DNA of 45,735 nt from contig JAFDVU010000037.1 in the NCBI GenBank assembly GCA_018268835.1, positions 1 through 45,735 on the forward strand, in the 5' to 3' direction. How positions within the stretch are numbered: position 1 is the stretch's first letter; every line of letters starts with the position of its first letter. This DNA comes from Acidobacteriota bacterium (GTDB lineage Bacteria > Acidobacteriota > Terriglobia > Bryobacterales > Bryobacteraceae). Positions 33,290 through 43,219 of this stretch are shown in pieces. The notes below the pieces were generated by a model. It worked only from the letters and a program-made list of their open reading frames with translations, ran no database searches and was not told where the DNA came from. The position numbers and the translations under genes are program-made.

Positions 33290-35692
33290 GTGGTGGTGAA
33301 CCACAGACCCCGCGCAATCTCACGCCGGACGTTCGTCGGCACGTCCGCCCTCGGCAGACTCGCTCCCCTCGCGCTCGGCTCCCTGCTGCGAACCGGCACG
33401 GCGGCGGCCGATACTCCGGGCGGTCCCGCCCGCTACCGCCTGCCTCTCGACGGCGACTGGCTCTTCGGCGGCAAACTCTCCGGCGACGCGCTGAAACGCG
33501 GCTTCGACGACCGCGCCTTCGCCACGGTCGAGTTGCCGCACTGCGTCGCCAAACTCTCCTGGCAGGATTGGGATCCCGCCGCGTGGCACGAGGTCTGGGC
33601 CTACCGCCGCCACTTCTCCACGCCCGCGGCCTTCGCCGGAAGACGCGTCTTCCTCGAATTCGACGGCGTGATGGTGGGTGCCTCGCCGGTGCTCAACGAT
33701 CGCGCGCTCCCCGGGCACCTCGGCGGCTACCTGCCCTTTCGCTACGAAATCACCGGCATGCTCTCGGGCGGCGACAACGTGCTCGCGGTGGCCGTCGATT
33801 CCCGCTGGATGAACGTGCCTCCCGAAGGCTCGCCCAAGGGACCTCCCTCCATCGACTACCTCGAGCCGGGCGGCATCCTGCGCGGCGTCCGCCTCTTCGC
33901 CGTGCCCCAGGTCTTCCTGAGCGATGTTTTCGCCAAACCGGTGAAGGTGCTCGATGCCGCCCGCCGCATCGAGGTCTCCTGCACCCTCGACGCCGCCCCA
34001 CAAGCCGCCGGCCGCAACGTTCGGGTGCGGACCGAGTTGCGCAGCGGCGCGCGTACCCTTGCCCGCGTCGAGCAGGCCGTGAAACTGGAGCAAAGCGGCC
34101 CGACTCCGGTCTCGCTCACGCTCTCCAACCTGGGCAACGTCGCGCTCTGGTCGCCGGACGCCCCGCATCTCTACGACGTGGTCACCACGCTCATCGTCGA
34201 TCGCGAACCGGTGCACGACTACGCCGTGCGCACCGGCCTGCGCGAAGCGCGCTTCGACGTCGACGGCTTCTTCCTCAACGGCAGCCGCTTCCGCCTGTTC
34301 GGCCTCAACCGCCACGAACTCTACCCCTACGTGGGCGCCGCCATGCCGCGCCGCGCGATGCGCCGCGATGCCGAAATCCTGCGCCGCGACTTTCACTGCA
34401 ACACCGTGCGCTGCTCCCACTACCCGCAATCGGAGGCGTTTCTGGATGCCTGCGACGAACTCGGCCTGATGGTGTGGGAAGAGCCGCCCGGCTGGCAGTA
34501 CATCGGCGACGACGCGTGGAAGGAACTCGCGGTGCGCGACGTGCGTGAGATGATCCTGCGCGACCGCAATCACCCCTCCGTGATCATCTGGGGCGTGCGC
34601 ATCAACGAATCGCCCAACGATCCGCCGCTTTACCGGCGGACCCGCGAAGCCGCGCACGCGCTCGACGATTCGCGCCCCACCTCCGGAAGCATGACCGCGG
34701 CTTCCACCCAGGGATGGAGCCAGGACGTCTTCGCCTTCGACGATTACCACGCCGCGCCCGACCACACCGTGGGCATTCACCCGCCGCTGCCCGGCGTGCC
34801 CTTCATGTTCGCCGAGACCGTCGGCCAGTATAACTACGCCACCGGCCGCGGCTTCGGCGCCCGCTACCGGCGCGCGGCGGATGTCCCGCTGCAGGTGGCG
34901 CAGGCGATCCGCCACGCGCAGGCGCACGACCGCGCCGCGGCTTTCGCCCGCTGCGCCGGCGTCATCGCCTGGTGCGCGTTCGACTACGGCAGCCTCATGA
35001 ATTCCTATCGCGGGGTGAAGTGCCCGGGCGTCGCCGACGTGTTCCGCATTCCCAAACTGGGCGCGTCGTTCTACCAGGGGCAGGGCGATCCGAAGGTGCG
35101 CCCGGCGATCGTCCCCAACTTCTACTGGGAGTTCGGTCCGGCCACGCCGCGCGGACCCGGAAAGGGCGCCGCCATCTTCTCCAACTGCGAGCGCCTGGAA
35201 CTCTTCGTGGACGGCAGGCGGCTCGCCGAACTGCATCCCGATCGCGCCGGCTATCCGAACCTGGAACATCCGCCCTTCTTCTGCGATCTGGATCTCGACG
35301 GCGCCGGCAACCCCGAACTGCGCATCGATGGCTACGCCGGGGGCAAACTGGTGATCTCGAAACTGCTCTCCAGCGACCACGCGCACGACCGGTTGATCCT
35401 GGGCGCGGACGATGCCGCGATCGCCGCCGGCGGCTCCGACGCGACCCGCGTCTTCTTCCACGCCGCCGACCGCTACGGCGCCGTCCGCCCCTTCGCCGGT
35501 GGTGACGTGACGCTGGCAATCTCCGGACCCGGCGCCATCGTGGGCGACACCGTGCTGCATCTCGCCGATACCGGCGGCGTGGGCGCGGTCTGGGTCCGCG
35601 GCCTGCCCCGGAAAACCGGAGAGATCGTGATCACCGCCGCGCACTCGTCCCTTGGTCAAAAGTCGGTGCGGATCCGCGTGACTGCGGCGTAG
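33290..35692 (+). CDS. Tat-exported glycoside hydrolase family 2 enzyme
   Basis: The 800-residue protein starts with a twin-arginine signal (I-S-R-R-T-F-V-G-T-S-A-L-G, residues 10-22) and is likely periplasmic. It has the GH2 order: jelly-roll sugar-binding domain (about residues 50-190), Ig-like domain (190-310), TIM barrel (310-590) and a further beta domain to the end. The acid/base is E440 in W-G-V-R-I-N-E-S-P, in a motif normally W-x-x-G-N-E-S; the usual Gly before Asn is Ile. The candidate nucleophile is E509 in F-M-F-A-E-T-V-G. GH2 members hydrolyse beta-galactosides, glucuronides or mannosides; this one cannot be assigned. The start is the first of three GTG codons with no clear SD. 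Confidence 0.9.
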   Translation: MVVNHRPRAISRRTFVGTSALGRLAPLALGSLLRTGTAAADTPGGPARYRLPLDGDWLFGGKLSGDALKRGFDDRAFATVELPHCVAKLSWQDWDPAAWHEVWAYRRHFSTPAAFAGRRVFLEFDGVMVGASPVLNDRALPGHLGGYLPFRYEITGMLSGGDNVLAVAVDSRWMNVPPEGSPKGPPSIDYLEPGGILRGVRLFAVPQVFLSDVFAKPVKVLDAARRIEVSCTLDAAPQAAGRNVRVRTELRSGARTLARVEQAVKLEQSGPTPVSLTLSNLGNVALWSPDAPHLYDVVTTLIVDREPVHDYAVRTGLREARFDVDGFFLNGSRFRLFGLNRHELYPYVGAAMPRRAMRRDAEILRRDFHCNTVRCSHYPQSEAFLDACDELGLMVWEEPPGWQYIGDDAWKELAVRDVREMILRDRNHPSVIIWGVRINESPNDPPLYRRTREAAHALDDSRPTSGSMTAASTQGWSQDVFAFDDYHAAPDHTVGIHPPLPGVPFMFAETVGQYNYATGRGFGARYRRAADVPLQVAQAIRHAQAHDRAAAFARCAGVIAWCAFDYGSLMNSYRGVKCPGVADVFRIPKLGASFYQGQGDPKVRPAIVPNFYWEFGPATPRGPGKGAAIFSNCERLELFVDGRRLAELHPDRAGYPNLEHPPFFCDLDLDGAGNPELRIDGYAGGKLVISKLLSSDHAHDRLILGADDAAIAAGGSDATRVFFHAADRYGAVRPFAGGDVTLAISGPGAIVGDTVLHLADTGGVGAVWVRGLPRKTGEIVITAAHSSLGQKSVRIRVTAA

Positions 35693-35712
35693 ATAACAAC
35701 TCACTATTCCTA

Positions 35713-35742
35713 TTGAAACTGCCGCGGCCGTTGATGCACAAT
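35713..35742 (+). promoter_or_regulatory. Possible promoter for the TonB-dependent receptor
   Basis: TTGAAA (35713-35718) and CACAAT (35737-35742) are separated by 18 bases, in the 60-base gap before the receptor start at 35753. The leader would be only about four to six bases, unusually short, so this may not be the true start point. Confidence 0.3.
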
Positions 35743-35752
35743 CAGTGGAACC

Positions 35753-38700
35753 ATGTTGTTCCCGAAGCTGTCTGTCTTCCCGCTATTGGCTGCCTCGTTG
35801 CTGCTGGTCCCCCATCTTGGAGCGCAGGCTCTCAGCGGCACCATCGTGGGCACAGTCACCGATGCCGCCGGAGCCACGGTGCCGGACGCAAAAGTGACGC
35901 TCACCAACGAAGGCACCCATTTCGTCCGCGTGGTCGAAACCAACGCCAACGGACAATACGTCGCCTCGTCGATCCCCACCGGCGAGTACTCGATTTCCGT
36001 CGAAAAGCAGGGCTTTGACCGGGCGGTGCGCGCGGGAGTCCAACTCACCGCGGCGGACACCGCGACGGTGGACTTCAAACTCACCGTGGGCAACCTGCAG
36101 CAGACCGTGCAGGTGACGGCGGAGGCGCCGCTGCTGCAATCGCAAACCGCTTCGGTCTCCCAACTCATCTCCAACAAGCAGATCCTGGAGATGCCGCTCA
36201 ACGGCCGCACGTTCACGGCCCTGTTGCTGTTGACGCCGGGCGCCCATACGGGTTCCTCCGGCAATCTCACCACGTCGCCCTACGCGATGCGCGGCAGCAC
36301 CAACTACAGCGTGAACGGGTCCAGCGCGCAGATGAACAGCTATCTCATCGATGGCATCGTCAACCGTAACCTCTGGCTCAGCACCCTGATCATGGTGCCC
36401 ACCATCGACGCGATCCAGGAATTCCGCGTCATGACCAGCAACTACTCCGCGGAGTACGGCGCCTCCGCCGGAGCCGTTACCGTGGTGCAGACCAAGTCCG
36501 GCTCGAACGAACTGCACGGCTCCGCGTACGAATTTCTGCGCAACGACAAACTCGACGCCAACACCTTCTTCAACAACCGCCTCGGCGCTGCGAAGCCCCC
36601 GTTCCGGCGCAATGAGTTCGGCGCGACCGTGGGTGGCCCGATCCATCGCGACAAGACCTTCTTCTTCGCCGACTACCAGGGCATCCGCGTCCGCCAGCCG
36701 GCGACCATCACCTCCACCATCCCCACTCTGGCGCAGCGCACCATGGTCGCGACAGGCGATTTCGGCGCCCTCGGCGCGAGCGTGTTCGATCCCCTCTCCG
36801 CGCACGCCGGTCCGGGCGGAACCACAGTCCGGGACCAGTTCCCCGGTAACCTCATCCCGGCTTCCCGTCTCGACCCTGCCGCCCGTAAGCTCTTCGGCTT
36901 GCTGCCCGCTCCCACGTCGCCGGCAGCCACCCGCAACTTTGTCTACAATCCTGTGCTTTCCCAACGCACGGATCAGTTCGATGGCCGCGTGGACCAGAAC
37001 CTCGGTTCCTCGGATCGCTTCTTCGCCAAGTACAGCTTTGACGACACGTCACTGATTCAGCCCGGACTGCTGCCGTCGCCGTCCAGCCCCGGTGTTCCCA
37101 TCGGTCCGTATCTCTCGGCCGACGGTACCTCCACCGCCACCACGGTGCCGCTCCGCAACCAATCGCTGACGCTCAACTACGTGAAGGTCGTCGGACCCAG
37201 CCTGGTGAATGAGGCGCGCGTGGGCGTGGTGCGCTGGAACCAGCACATCCTGCCCCTGGGAAACTCTTTCGCGACGGCTAACGCCATCGGCATTCCCGGC
37301 ATCAACATCAACGACAAGTCCGGCGGATTGCCGGCGCTCACGGTCACGGGTTTTCAGGTCATCGGCGACAACTCCACGTTCCCGGAGCAGAGCCAGACCA
37401 CCTCGTTCCAGTACGAAGACATCGTGACCAAGATCAAAGGCGACCACACCATCAAGGTCGGCGCGCGCTTCGTGCGTCACCGCTTCAATGGTTTCTCGGC
37501 ATTCCCCACGCGCGGCCAATACACCTTCAACGGCCAGTTCACGCGGCAGGCTGGAGCGGCCGGTTCACAGACCGCGCTGGCCGATTTCGCTCTGGGCGCT
37601 CCCAGCGGCGTCACCCGGAACGTGCTCGACGGAACCTTCGGCATGCGCATGTGGGAGATGGGCGCTTTCGTCGAGGACTCCTGGCGCGCCACCAACCGCA
37701 TGACGCTCACCTTCGGCCTGCGCTATGAGATCTTCGCGCCGCCCTACGACGTCCACAATCACTGGTCGAACTTCAATGTGGTCACCGGCAAGCTGCTCAT
37801 CGCCGGGCAGGACGGGAACAGCCGCACGCTGCGCAACTACGACCTGAACAACCTCGGGCCGCGGGTAGGCCTGACGTATATGCTGACCTCCGACCGCAAG
37901 ACCGTTCTGCGCAGCGGCTTCGGCGTTTCCTATGTCGATCCCGGCAAAGGCGGCGGCCAGTTGTACAAGAACCTGCCGTTCTATTTCTCGCAGGTGATCA
38001 GCACGGATCAGAACGGCTCGCCCGCGCTGTTGCTCAGCCAGGGACTGCCCGCCCCGGTGCCGCCCGACCCCACTAACATCGCGCAGATTTCCTCCGGCAA
38101 CCCCAACGCGTGGGATTTCAACCTTCAGGCCACCCGCGTGATGCAGTGGAGTATCGGGGTGCAGCGCGAACTGCCGCGCGACGTGCTGCTCGATGTGTCC
38201 TACGTGGGCAACCGCACGACCGGCCTGAATTTCAGCTACAACATCAACCAGACGTATCCGGGGCCGGGCGCGCAACAACCGAGGCGGCCGCTGTACGCGG
38301 TCAACCCGCTGGCCGGTGACGTGTCCTACGAAACGAATTACGGCTCGTCGCGATACAGCGCCCTGCAGGTGCGCGTGGTGAAGCGCTATTCCTCCGGCCT
38401 GACGCTCTCGGCCGCGTACACGTGGTCGAAGTACCTGGGCAATGCCGGCAACATCAACGGCGGCGGCAACGCTCCGCCGCAGAACGCGCGCTGCTTCCAG
38501 TGCGAGTGGGGCAACGTGCAGGGCGATGCCCGCGCCCACGTCTTCGTCCTGAATCACGAATATGCCCTGCCGTTCGGCTCCGGAAGGAACTGGGTCAACA
38601 AAGGGGTGATGGCCCGTGTGCTCGGCAACTGGGCCGTGACCGGAATCTGGTCCGCATCGACCGGCGACTTCTTCACTCCGACCCTCGCCTCCGGCGTGTC

Positions 38701-39067
38701 GAATTCCACGGGCGGCGGCGGAGACCGGCCCAATCGGATCGCCGACGGCAATCTGGCCTCCGGATCACGCTCCATCGACAAGTGGTTCGATGTATCCGCT
38801 TTTGCGCCGCAGCCCCAGTACACCTTCGGCAACGCCGGCCGCGGCATCCTGATCGGGCCGGGATCGTTCAACGTGGACCTCGGCATCCATCGCGACTTCC
38901 CGGTCACGGAACACCGCTACATCAGTTTCCGCTGGGAGATGTTCAACGCCTTCAACCGCGCCAACTTCGGCGATCCCAACGCGGCGATCGGCAATGCCCT
39001 CGCCGGCCAGATCAGCGGCACCGGACCCGCCCGCATCATGCAGGGTGCGCTTAAACTGGTTTTCTAG
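35753..39067 (+). CDS. Oar-like TonB-dependent receptor
   Basis: This 1,104-residue outer membrane receptor imports large substrates, probably glycans or metal chelates, with energy from the TonB system. It begins with a signal peptide (about residues 1-25, L-L-A-A-S-L-L-L-V-P-H-L-G-A-Q-A), then a carboxypeptidase-regulatory-like Ig domain (about 27-115; G-T-V-T-D-A-A-G-A-T-V-P-D-A-K-V-T and G-x-Y-x-x-S-S-I-P-T-G-E-Y), a plug (about 120-240; V-S-Q-L-I-S-N-K-Q-I-L-E-M-P-L-N-G-R) and a long beta barrel with alternating residues. It ends in L-K-L-V-F, the aromatic C-terminal signal for outer membrane insertion. This receptor type is greatly expanded in Acidobacteriota. The sulfatase gene follows 47 bases later; the GH2 gene precedes it by 60. 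Confidence 0.93.
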   Translation: MLFPKLSVFPLLAASLLLVPHLGAQALSGTIVGTVTDAAGATVPDAKVTLTNEGTHFVRVVETNANGQYVASSIPTGEYSISVEKQGFDRAVRAGVQLTAADTATVDFKLTVGNLQQTVQVTAEAPLLQSQTASVSQLISNKQILEMPLNGRTFTALLLLTPGAHTGSSGNLTTSPYAMRGSTNYSVNGSSAQMNSYLIDGIVNRNLWLSTLIMVPTIDAIQEFRVMTSNYSAEYGASAGAVTVVQTKSGSNELHGSAYEFLRNDKLDANTFFNNRLGAAKPPFRRNEFGATVGGPIHRDKTFFFADYQGIRVRQPATITSTIPTLAQRTMVATGDFGALGASVFDPLSAHAGPGGTTVRDQFPGNLIPASRLDPAARKLFGLLPAPTSPAATRNFVYNPVLSQRTDQFDGRVDQNLGSSDRFFAKYSFDDTSLIQPGLLPSPSSPGVPIGPYLSADGTSTATTVPLRNQSLTLNYVKVVGPSLVNEARVGVVRWNQHILPLGNSFATANAIGIPGININDKSGGLPALTVTGFQVIGDNSTFPEQSQTTSFQYEDIVTKIKGDHTIKVGARFVRHRFNGFSAFPTRGQYTFNGQFTRQAGAAGSQTALADFALGAPSGVTRNVLDGTFGMRMWEMGAFVEDSWRATNRMTLTFGLRYEIFAPPYDVHNHWSNFNVVTGKLLIAGQDGNSRTLRNYDLNNLGPRVGLTYMLTSDRKTVLRSGFGVSYVDPGKGGGQLYKNLPFYFSQVISTDQNGSPALLLSQGLPAPVPPDPTNIAQISSGNPNAWDFNLQATRVMQWSIGVQRELPRDVLLDVSYVGNRTTGLNFSYNINQTYPGPGAQQPRRPLYAVNPLAGDVSYETNYGSSRYSALQVRVVKRYSSGLTLSAAYTWSKYLGNAGNINGGGNAPPQNARCFQCEWGNVQGDARAHVFVLNHEYALPFGSGRNWVNKGVMARVLGNWAVTGIWSASTGDFFTPTLASGVSNSTGGGGDRPNRIADGNLASGSRSIDKWFDVSAFAPQPQYTFGNAGRGILIGPGSFNVDLGIHRDFPVTEHRYISFRWEMFNAFNRANFGDPNAAIGNALAGQISGTGPARIMQGALKLVF

Positions 39068-39114
39068 GCGCGAACCGTGCGGTTGGCGCCTGCAAGAATA
39101 GAGAGAGACCCTTT

Positions 39115-40641
39115 ATGACATCGATTCGACGGCGCGATTGGATCGCGGGCGGACTTGCCGGCGCGGCGGCCCTGAGCTGGATGCCGGCGGCGCGCGCGTT
39201 TCAGAAGTCCACCGGCCGCAAGAACCTGCTCATCCTGATGGCCGACCAGCACAAGCGCGACTGCCTGGGCGTGGCCGGCAATCCGGTGGTGCGCACACCG
39301 AACCTCGACGCCCTGGCGCGGAGCAGTGTCCGCTTCACGGATGCGTATTGCGCGAATCCGGTCTGCACGCCGTCGCGGGCCTCGCTTCTCACCGGGCTCT
39401 ACACCCACAACCACCAGACCTGGAATAACGCGACTCCCTGGCCGTACGAGCACAAGACCATCGCGCACGCCTTCGGCCGCGCGGGCTACATGACCGGCCT
39501 GATCGGCAAGATGCACTTCGTGGATGCGCAGACGCACGGCTTCGATTACCACCTGGACTTCAACGACTGGTACCAGTTCCTGGGACCGAAAACGCGGCTC
39601 TACGCCGACGAACTGGCACGCCCCAATTCCGGCTCGGGCCTGCCGCAGATCGATGACCTGTGGCGCGACGAAGGCGACCCCTGGCGCGACGTCCGCGAAA
39701 ACGACGGCAGGCAGGGCAGCGTCGCGGTGGGACGCGTCTCCAGGATTCCCGAGCAGGATCAGTTCGAGAGTTTCGTGGCCAGGGAGTCGGTTCGCTTCCT
39801 GCGCACCCATGGCCGGAAGCAGCCCTTCCTGCTGATCAGTTCGTTTCTCAAGCCCCACGACCCGTTCATGCCCGCGGAGCGTTTTGCGAATATGTTCCGT
39901 CCCGAGGACATGCGGCTTCCGGACACGTGGGGCAAGGTCGATCTTTCGCGGGTGCCGGAAGAGGTGCGAAATTCGATCCGGCATAACGGGCCCACTCCCG
40001 AACTGAGCAACGAAGCCGAGGCCCGCAAGCGGATCGCGCTCTACTACGCCGGCATCGCGCAAATGGACGACGCGCTCGGCAAGGTCCTGGCCGCGCTGCG
40101 CGAACTCGACCTGGAGAAGGATACCGCCATCGTCTACACGTCCGACCACGGCGAGATGCTGGGCGAGCACGGGCTGTGGCAGAAGTTCGAATTCTACGAG
40201 AGCTCGTGCGGGGTTCCGCTCCTGATCCGCGATCCCGCGATCGCCGCCGGCGCCGTGTGCCGTACCCCGGTCAGCCTGGTTCAGTTGCTGCCGACGCTCT
40301 GCGAACTGTGCGATGTTACGCCGGTTGGTCCGGTGGATGGCGCCAGTATCGCCGGCGATCTTCGCGCCCCGGGGCGCACGCGCGACACCAAGGTCTTCGC
40401 CGAGTACAACCTGCGCAACTACCGGGCGAAATACATGCTGCGCCACGGCGATTACAAGTACAGCTTTTGGGCCAACGACATTGCTGAACTGTACAACCTC
40501 CGCACCGATCCCAAGGAGATGAACAACCTCGCGGGGCTGCCCGAGAATAAGGGCAAGGAGGAAGAACTGAAGGCGGAGCTTTTCGCCTGGTACAAACCTC
40601 CGGAAATCGGCCTCAAGCCGGGCGCGAAGTTGCCCGGCTGA
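39115..40641 (+). CDS. Tat-exported sulfatase
   Basis: The 508-residue enzyme removes sulfate from an organic sulfate ester, probably in the periplasm. A twin-arginine signal (I-R-R-R-D-W-I-A-G-G-L-A-G, residues 4-16) leads. The active-site C84 in N-P-V-C-T-P-S-R-A-S-L-L-T-G (C-x-P-S-R) is the residue oxidised to formylglycine by a separate maturase; D44 in L-M-A-D-Q-H-K and D-H-G in T-S-D-H-G-E-M-L-G-E-H-G bind calcium. The L-F-A-W-Y-K-P-P tail is family-like. Length and sequence fit the S1 group (choline-sulfatase/iduronate-sulfatase-like). No maturase gene is in the window. It is probably co-transcribed with the TonB receptor. Confidence 0.94.
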   Translation: MTSIRRRDWIAGGLAGAAALSWMPAARAFQKSTGRKNLLILMADQHKRDCLGVAGNPVVRTPNLDALARSSVRFTDAYCANPVCTPSRASLLTGLYTHNHQTWNNATPWPYEHKTIAHAFGRAGYMTGLIGKMHFVDAQTHGFDYHLDFNDWYQFLGPKTRLYADELARPNSGSGLPQIDDLWRDEGDPWRDVRENDGRQGSVAVGRVSRIPEQDQFESFVARESVRFLRTHGRKQPFLLISSFLKPHDPFMPAERFANMFRPEDMRLPDTWGKVDLSRVPEEVRNSIRHNGPTPELSNEAEARKRIALYYAGIAQMDDALGKVLAALRELDLEKDTAIVYTSDHGEMLGEHGLWQKFEFYESSCGVPLLIRDPAIAAGAVCRTPVSLVQLLPTLCELCDVTPVGPVDGASIAGDLRAPGRTRDTKVFAEYNLRNYRAKYMLRHGDYKYSFWANDIAELYNLRTDPKEMNNLAGLPENKGKEEELKAELFAWYKPPEIGLKPGAKLPG

Positions 40642-40656
40642 CCGCCCTGACGGAGA

Positions 40657-43146
40657 CTACTCGTACCGCAGCGCCACCACCGGATCTACCGCGGTGGCGC
40701 GCCGCGCCGGCAGATACGCCGCGCCGAGCGCGACCGCCCACAGCACCGCCGCCGCGGCCGCATACACCGCCGCATCCCACGGCTTCAGCCCGAACAGCAG
40801 CGACTGCGTCACCTTCAAAGACGCGGCCGCGGCTCCCAGCCCCGCCACGGTACCGGCGGCCAGGATCAGCAGCATCTCCCGCATCACCAGCCCGCGTACG
40901 TCTCCCGCGCCGGCGCCCAGCGCCATCCGGATGCCGATCTCGCGTGTCCGCCGCGCCACGTTGAACGCGAGCACGCCGTACAAGCCCACCGCCGCCAGAA
41001 TCGTCGCCAGCCCGGCCATCGCCGCCGTGAGCCGCATCAGAATGCGCTCTTCGAAATCGTTCTCCTCGATCTGCGCCTGCATGGTCTTCAACTCGCGCAC
41101 CGGCAGGTTGGGATCCAGCGCCGCGACGGCGCGCCGGATTTGCGCCGCCACCGAGAGCGGCTCCACCGCCGTGCGCACGTAGTAGAACAGTGTGCCCCAT
41201 CGTTTCGACTGCGCCAGCGGCGAGTAGAAGACCGGCGGCACGGGTTGTCGCGTGTCCGAATAAGGCGCGTCCTTGACCACGCCGACAATCTCCATGTCCG
41301 GTTTGTCGATGCCGCGCCCGATATGGCGTCCCAGCGGATTCCTTCCCTCGAAGAAGCGGCGCACGAATGCCTGGTTGACCAGCGCCACCCGTGGCGCGGC
41401 GGCGTTGTCCGCGCCGGTGAACTCGCGGCCGGCTATCAGCGGCAGTTCCATCGTGCGGAAGTAGCCCGCACCCACCACGCTCAGGCTGGAACTCGCTCCC
41501 TGGTCGCCGGGCGGCACGTAACCTTCCACCGCGACCGACGTGCTTTCGTTGTAGCCGGCGATGGCCGGCACCAGCGCCGCCGTGACCATGGTCGCTCCGG
41601 GAATCGCGGACATGCGGTCGCTGAGTTGCTCGTGGAACTGTCTCGCCCGTTCGTCGGAATAGCGGTTGAGGCGCGGCAGCAGCGAAAACGTCATCAGGTG
41701 GTCCGTGCGGATGCCCACTTGCAGGCGGGAGAGATTCACGAGCGTCCGCCCGAACAATCCGGCGGCGATCAGCAGCATCAGCGACAGGGCCATCTGCAAC
41801 GTGACCAGCGCCTTGCGGAGCCAGGGCGAGGCGGTCGATCCGCTGATTTGTCCGGCCTGGTCTTTGATGGTCGATGCCACGTCCGCCTTCGATGCCTGCA
41901 GGGCAGGGAAGAGGCCGAAGAGGATTCCCGTCAGCACGCTCACGGTCAGGCTGAACAACAGCATCCGCGCGTCGATGTTCTCCGTGAGAAACTTCTCCAT
42001 CCCGGTCATGGCCGGCATCATCGCGATCGTGACATGCAGCGTCCAGCGGGCCGCCAGCAGCCCGAACAGCCCGCCCGCGATCGCCAGCACGAAGGATTCG
42101 GTGAGCAACTGCCGCACCAGTTGCGCGCGAGACGCGCCCATCGAAAGCCGGATCGCCATTTCGCGCGTGCGCGCCACGCTGCGCGCAAGTTGCAGGTTGG
42201 CCACGTTGGCGCACGCGATGGCCAGCACCAGCACCGCCATGCCCATCAGGACGGTGAGCGGGTCCCTGGCCTCGTCGCGAATCCAGCCGCGTCCGTGTTC
42301 GCCGGGTATCAGAACGATCTTCTTGGCGCGGAACTGCGCCAGGAAATCCACCCTGGGCTGGCGCAGAAGCGGAATGTCCTGCTCCAGCTCGCCGCGGTAC
42401 GCCACGTTGATCTCCGCCGCGGCTCGCTCCGGCGAGACGCCCGGCTTGAGTCGCGCGATGAGGCTGATCCAGTAATTGCGGCGGTCGGAGAACCCGTCGA
42501 ATTCAGGCTCGATCTCCTTACGCATGGAAATGGGCAGGTAGAGGTCCGGCACGTCGGCAGCCTTCTCGCTGCCGAAACCTTTCTGCGCCACTCCCACGAT
42601 CGTTATCGGGTAGCCGTTGACGATGATGGGCTGGTTGAGCACCGAAGGGTCGCGCCCGAAGCGCGACTCCCAGTAGTAGTAGCTCACTGCCGCGACCGGC
42701 GAACCGCCGGCCGTGCGGTCGTCGTCTTCGGTCAGCAACCGGCCCAGCGCGGGGCTCACTCCGAGCACCCTGAAGTAGTTGCCGGACACCAGCCGCGCGG
42801 TGCCGTGGGAAGCGCTGTTGCGGTAGGCGACGCTGACGGATCGCGACCGGGCGCCGGCGATGCCGGTGAACGGTGTCTGCCGCTTCTGCAGGTTGCGAAA
42901 CATCGGGTAGCTGAAGGCCGCTCCGCCGCTCTCGTCGGTGGAAATGTTGCCCTGCAGTGGGCCGGGGTGGTACAGGCAGACCAATTCCTCCGGATTGCGC
43001 ACCGGCAGCGTGCGCAGCAGGATCTGGTCCAGCAGGGAGAACATCGCGGTGTTGGCGCCTATTCCCAGGGCCAGGGAGAGTATCGCCACCGCGGCGAACA
43101 GAGGACTGCGAGCCAGTCCGCGCAGCACGATCCGCAAACTCGGCAT
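40657..43146 (-). CDS. MacB/FtsX-like orphan permease (ADOP type)
   Basis: This 829-residue membrane protein is made of two similar modules. Each has an N-terminal helix, a periplasmic MacB-like core domain and three FtsX-type helices: module 1 spans about residues 1-410 (with the helix pair V-L-M-G-M-A-V-L-V-L-A-I-A-C-A-N-V-A-N-L-Q-L-A-R and the coupling motif R-T-R-E-M-A-I-R-L-S-M-G-A-S-R), module 2 about 420-829 with the parallel R-T-R-E-I-G-I-R-M-A-L-G-A-G-A-G. No ATPase gene adjoins, which is the definition of the acidobacterial duplicated orphan permease family. It is described mainly as a lineage-specific family of unknown substrate; related MacB acts in efflux. Converges with the sulfatase gene, with 15 bases between. 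Confidence 0.92.
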   Translation of the reverse strand: MPSLRIVLRGLARSPLFAAVAILSLALGIGANTAMFSLLDQILLRTLPVRNPEELVCLYHPGPLQGNISTDESGGAAFSYPMFRNLQKRQTPFTGIAGARSRSVSVAYRNSASHGTARLVSGNYFRVLGVSPALGRLLTEDDDRTAGGSPVAAVSYYYWESRFGRDPSVLNQPIIVNGYPITIVGVAQKGFGSEKAADVPDLYLPISMRKEIEPEFDGFSDRRNYWISLIARLKPGVSPERAAAEINVAYRGELEQDIPLLRQPRVDFLAQFRAKKIVLIPGEHGRGWIRDEARDPLTVLMGMAVLVLAIACANVANLQLARSVARTREMAIRLSMGASRAQLVRQLLTESFVLAIAGGLFGLLAARWTLHVTIAMMPAMTGMEKFLTENIDARMLLFSLTVSVLTGILFGLFPALQASKADVASTIKDQAGQISGSTASPWLRKALVTLQMALSLMLLIAAGLFGRTLVNLSRLQVGIRTDHLMTFSLLPRLNRYSDERARQFHEQLSDRMSAIPGATMVTAALVPAIAGYNESTSVAVEGYVPPGDQGASSSLSVVGAGYFRTMELPLIAGREFTGADNAAAPRVALVNQAFVRRFFEGRNPLGRHIGRGIDKPDMEIVGVVKDAPYSDTRQPVPPVFYSPLAQSKRWGTLFYYVRTAVEPLSVAAQIRRAVAALDPNLPVRELKTMQAQIEENDFEERILMRLTAAMAGLATILAAVGLYGVLAFNVARRTREIGIRMALGAGAGDVRGLVMREMLLILAAGTVAGLGAAAASLKVTQSLLFGLKPWDAAVYAAAAAVLWAVALGAAYLPARRATAVDPVVALRYE

Positions 43147-43219
43147 GAGTACAATGTACCGGTCAGCCCCAGTTTAGCGCCGCCGGCACGCGTCCGGCGG
43201 TGGCACAATAGACGGTAAG

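Noticed and set aside
33320..35704. 794-codon minus-strand frame opposite the GH2 gene
   Set aside because: Arg/Gly/Val/Ala/His-rich shadow without known motifs; the GH2 catalytic residues lie on the plus strand.
41140..43218. 692-codon plus-strand frame opposite the orphan permease
   Set aside because: His/Arg/Gln-rich antisense artefact.
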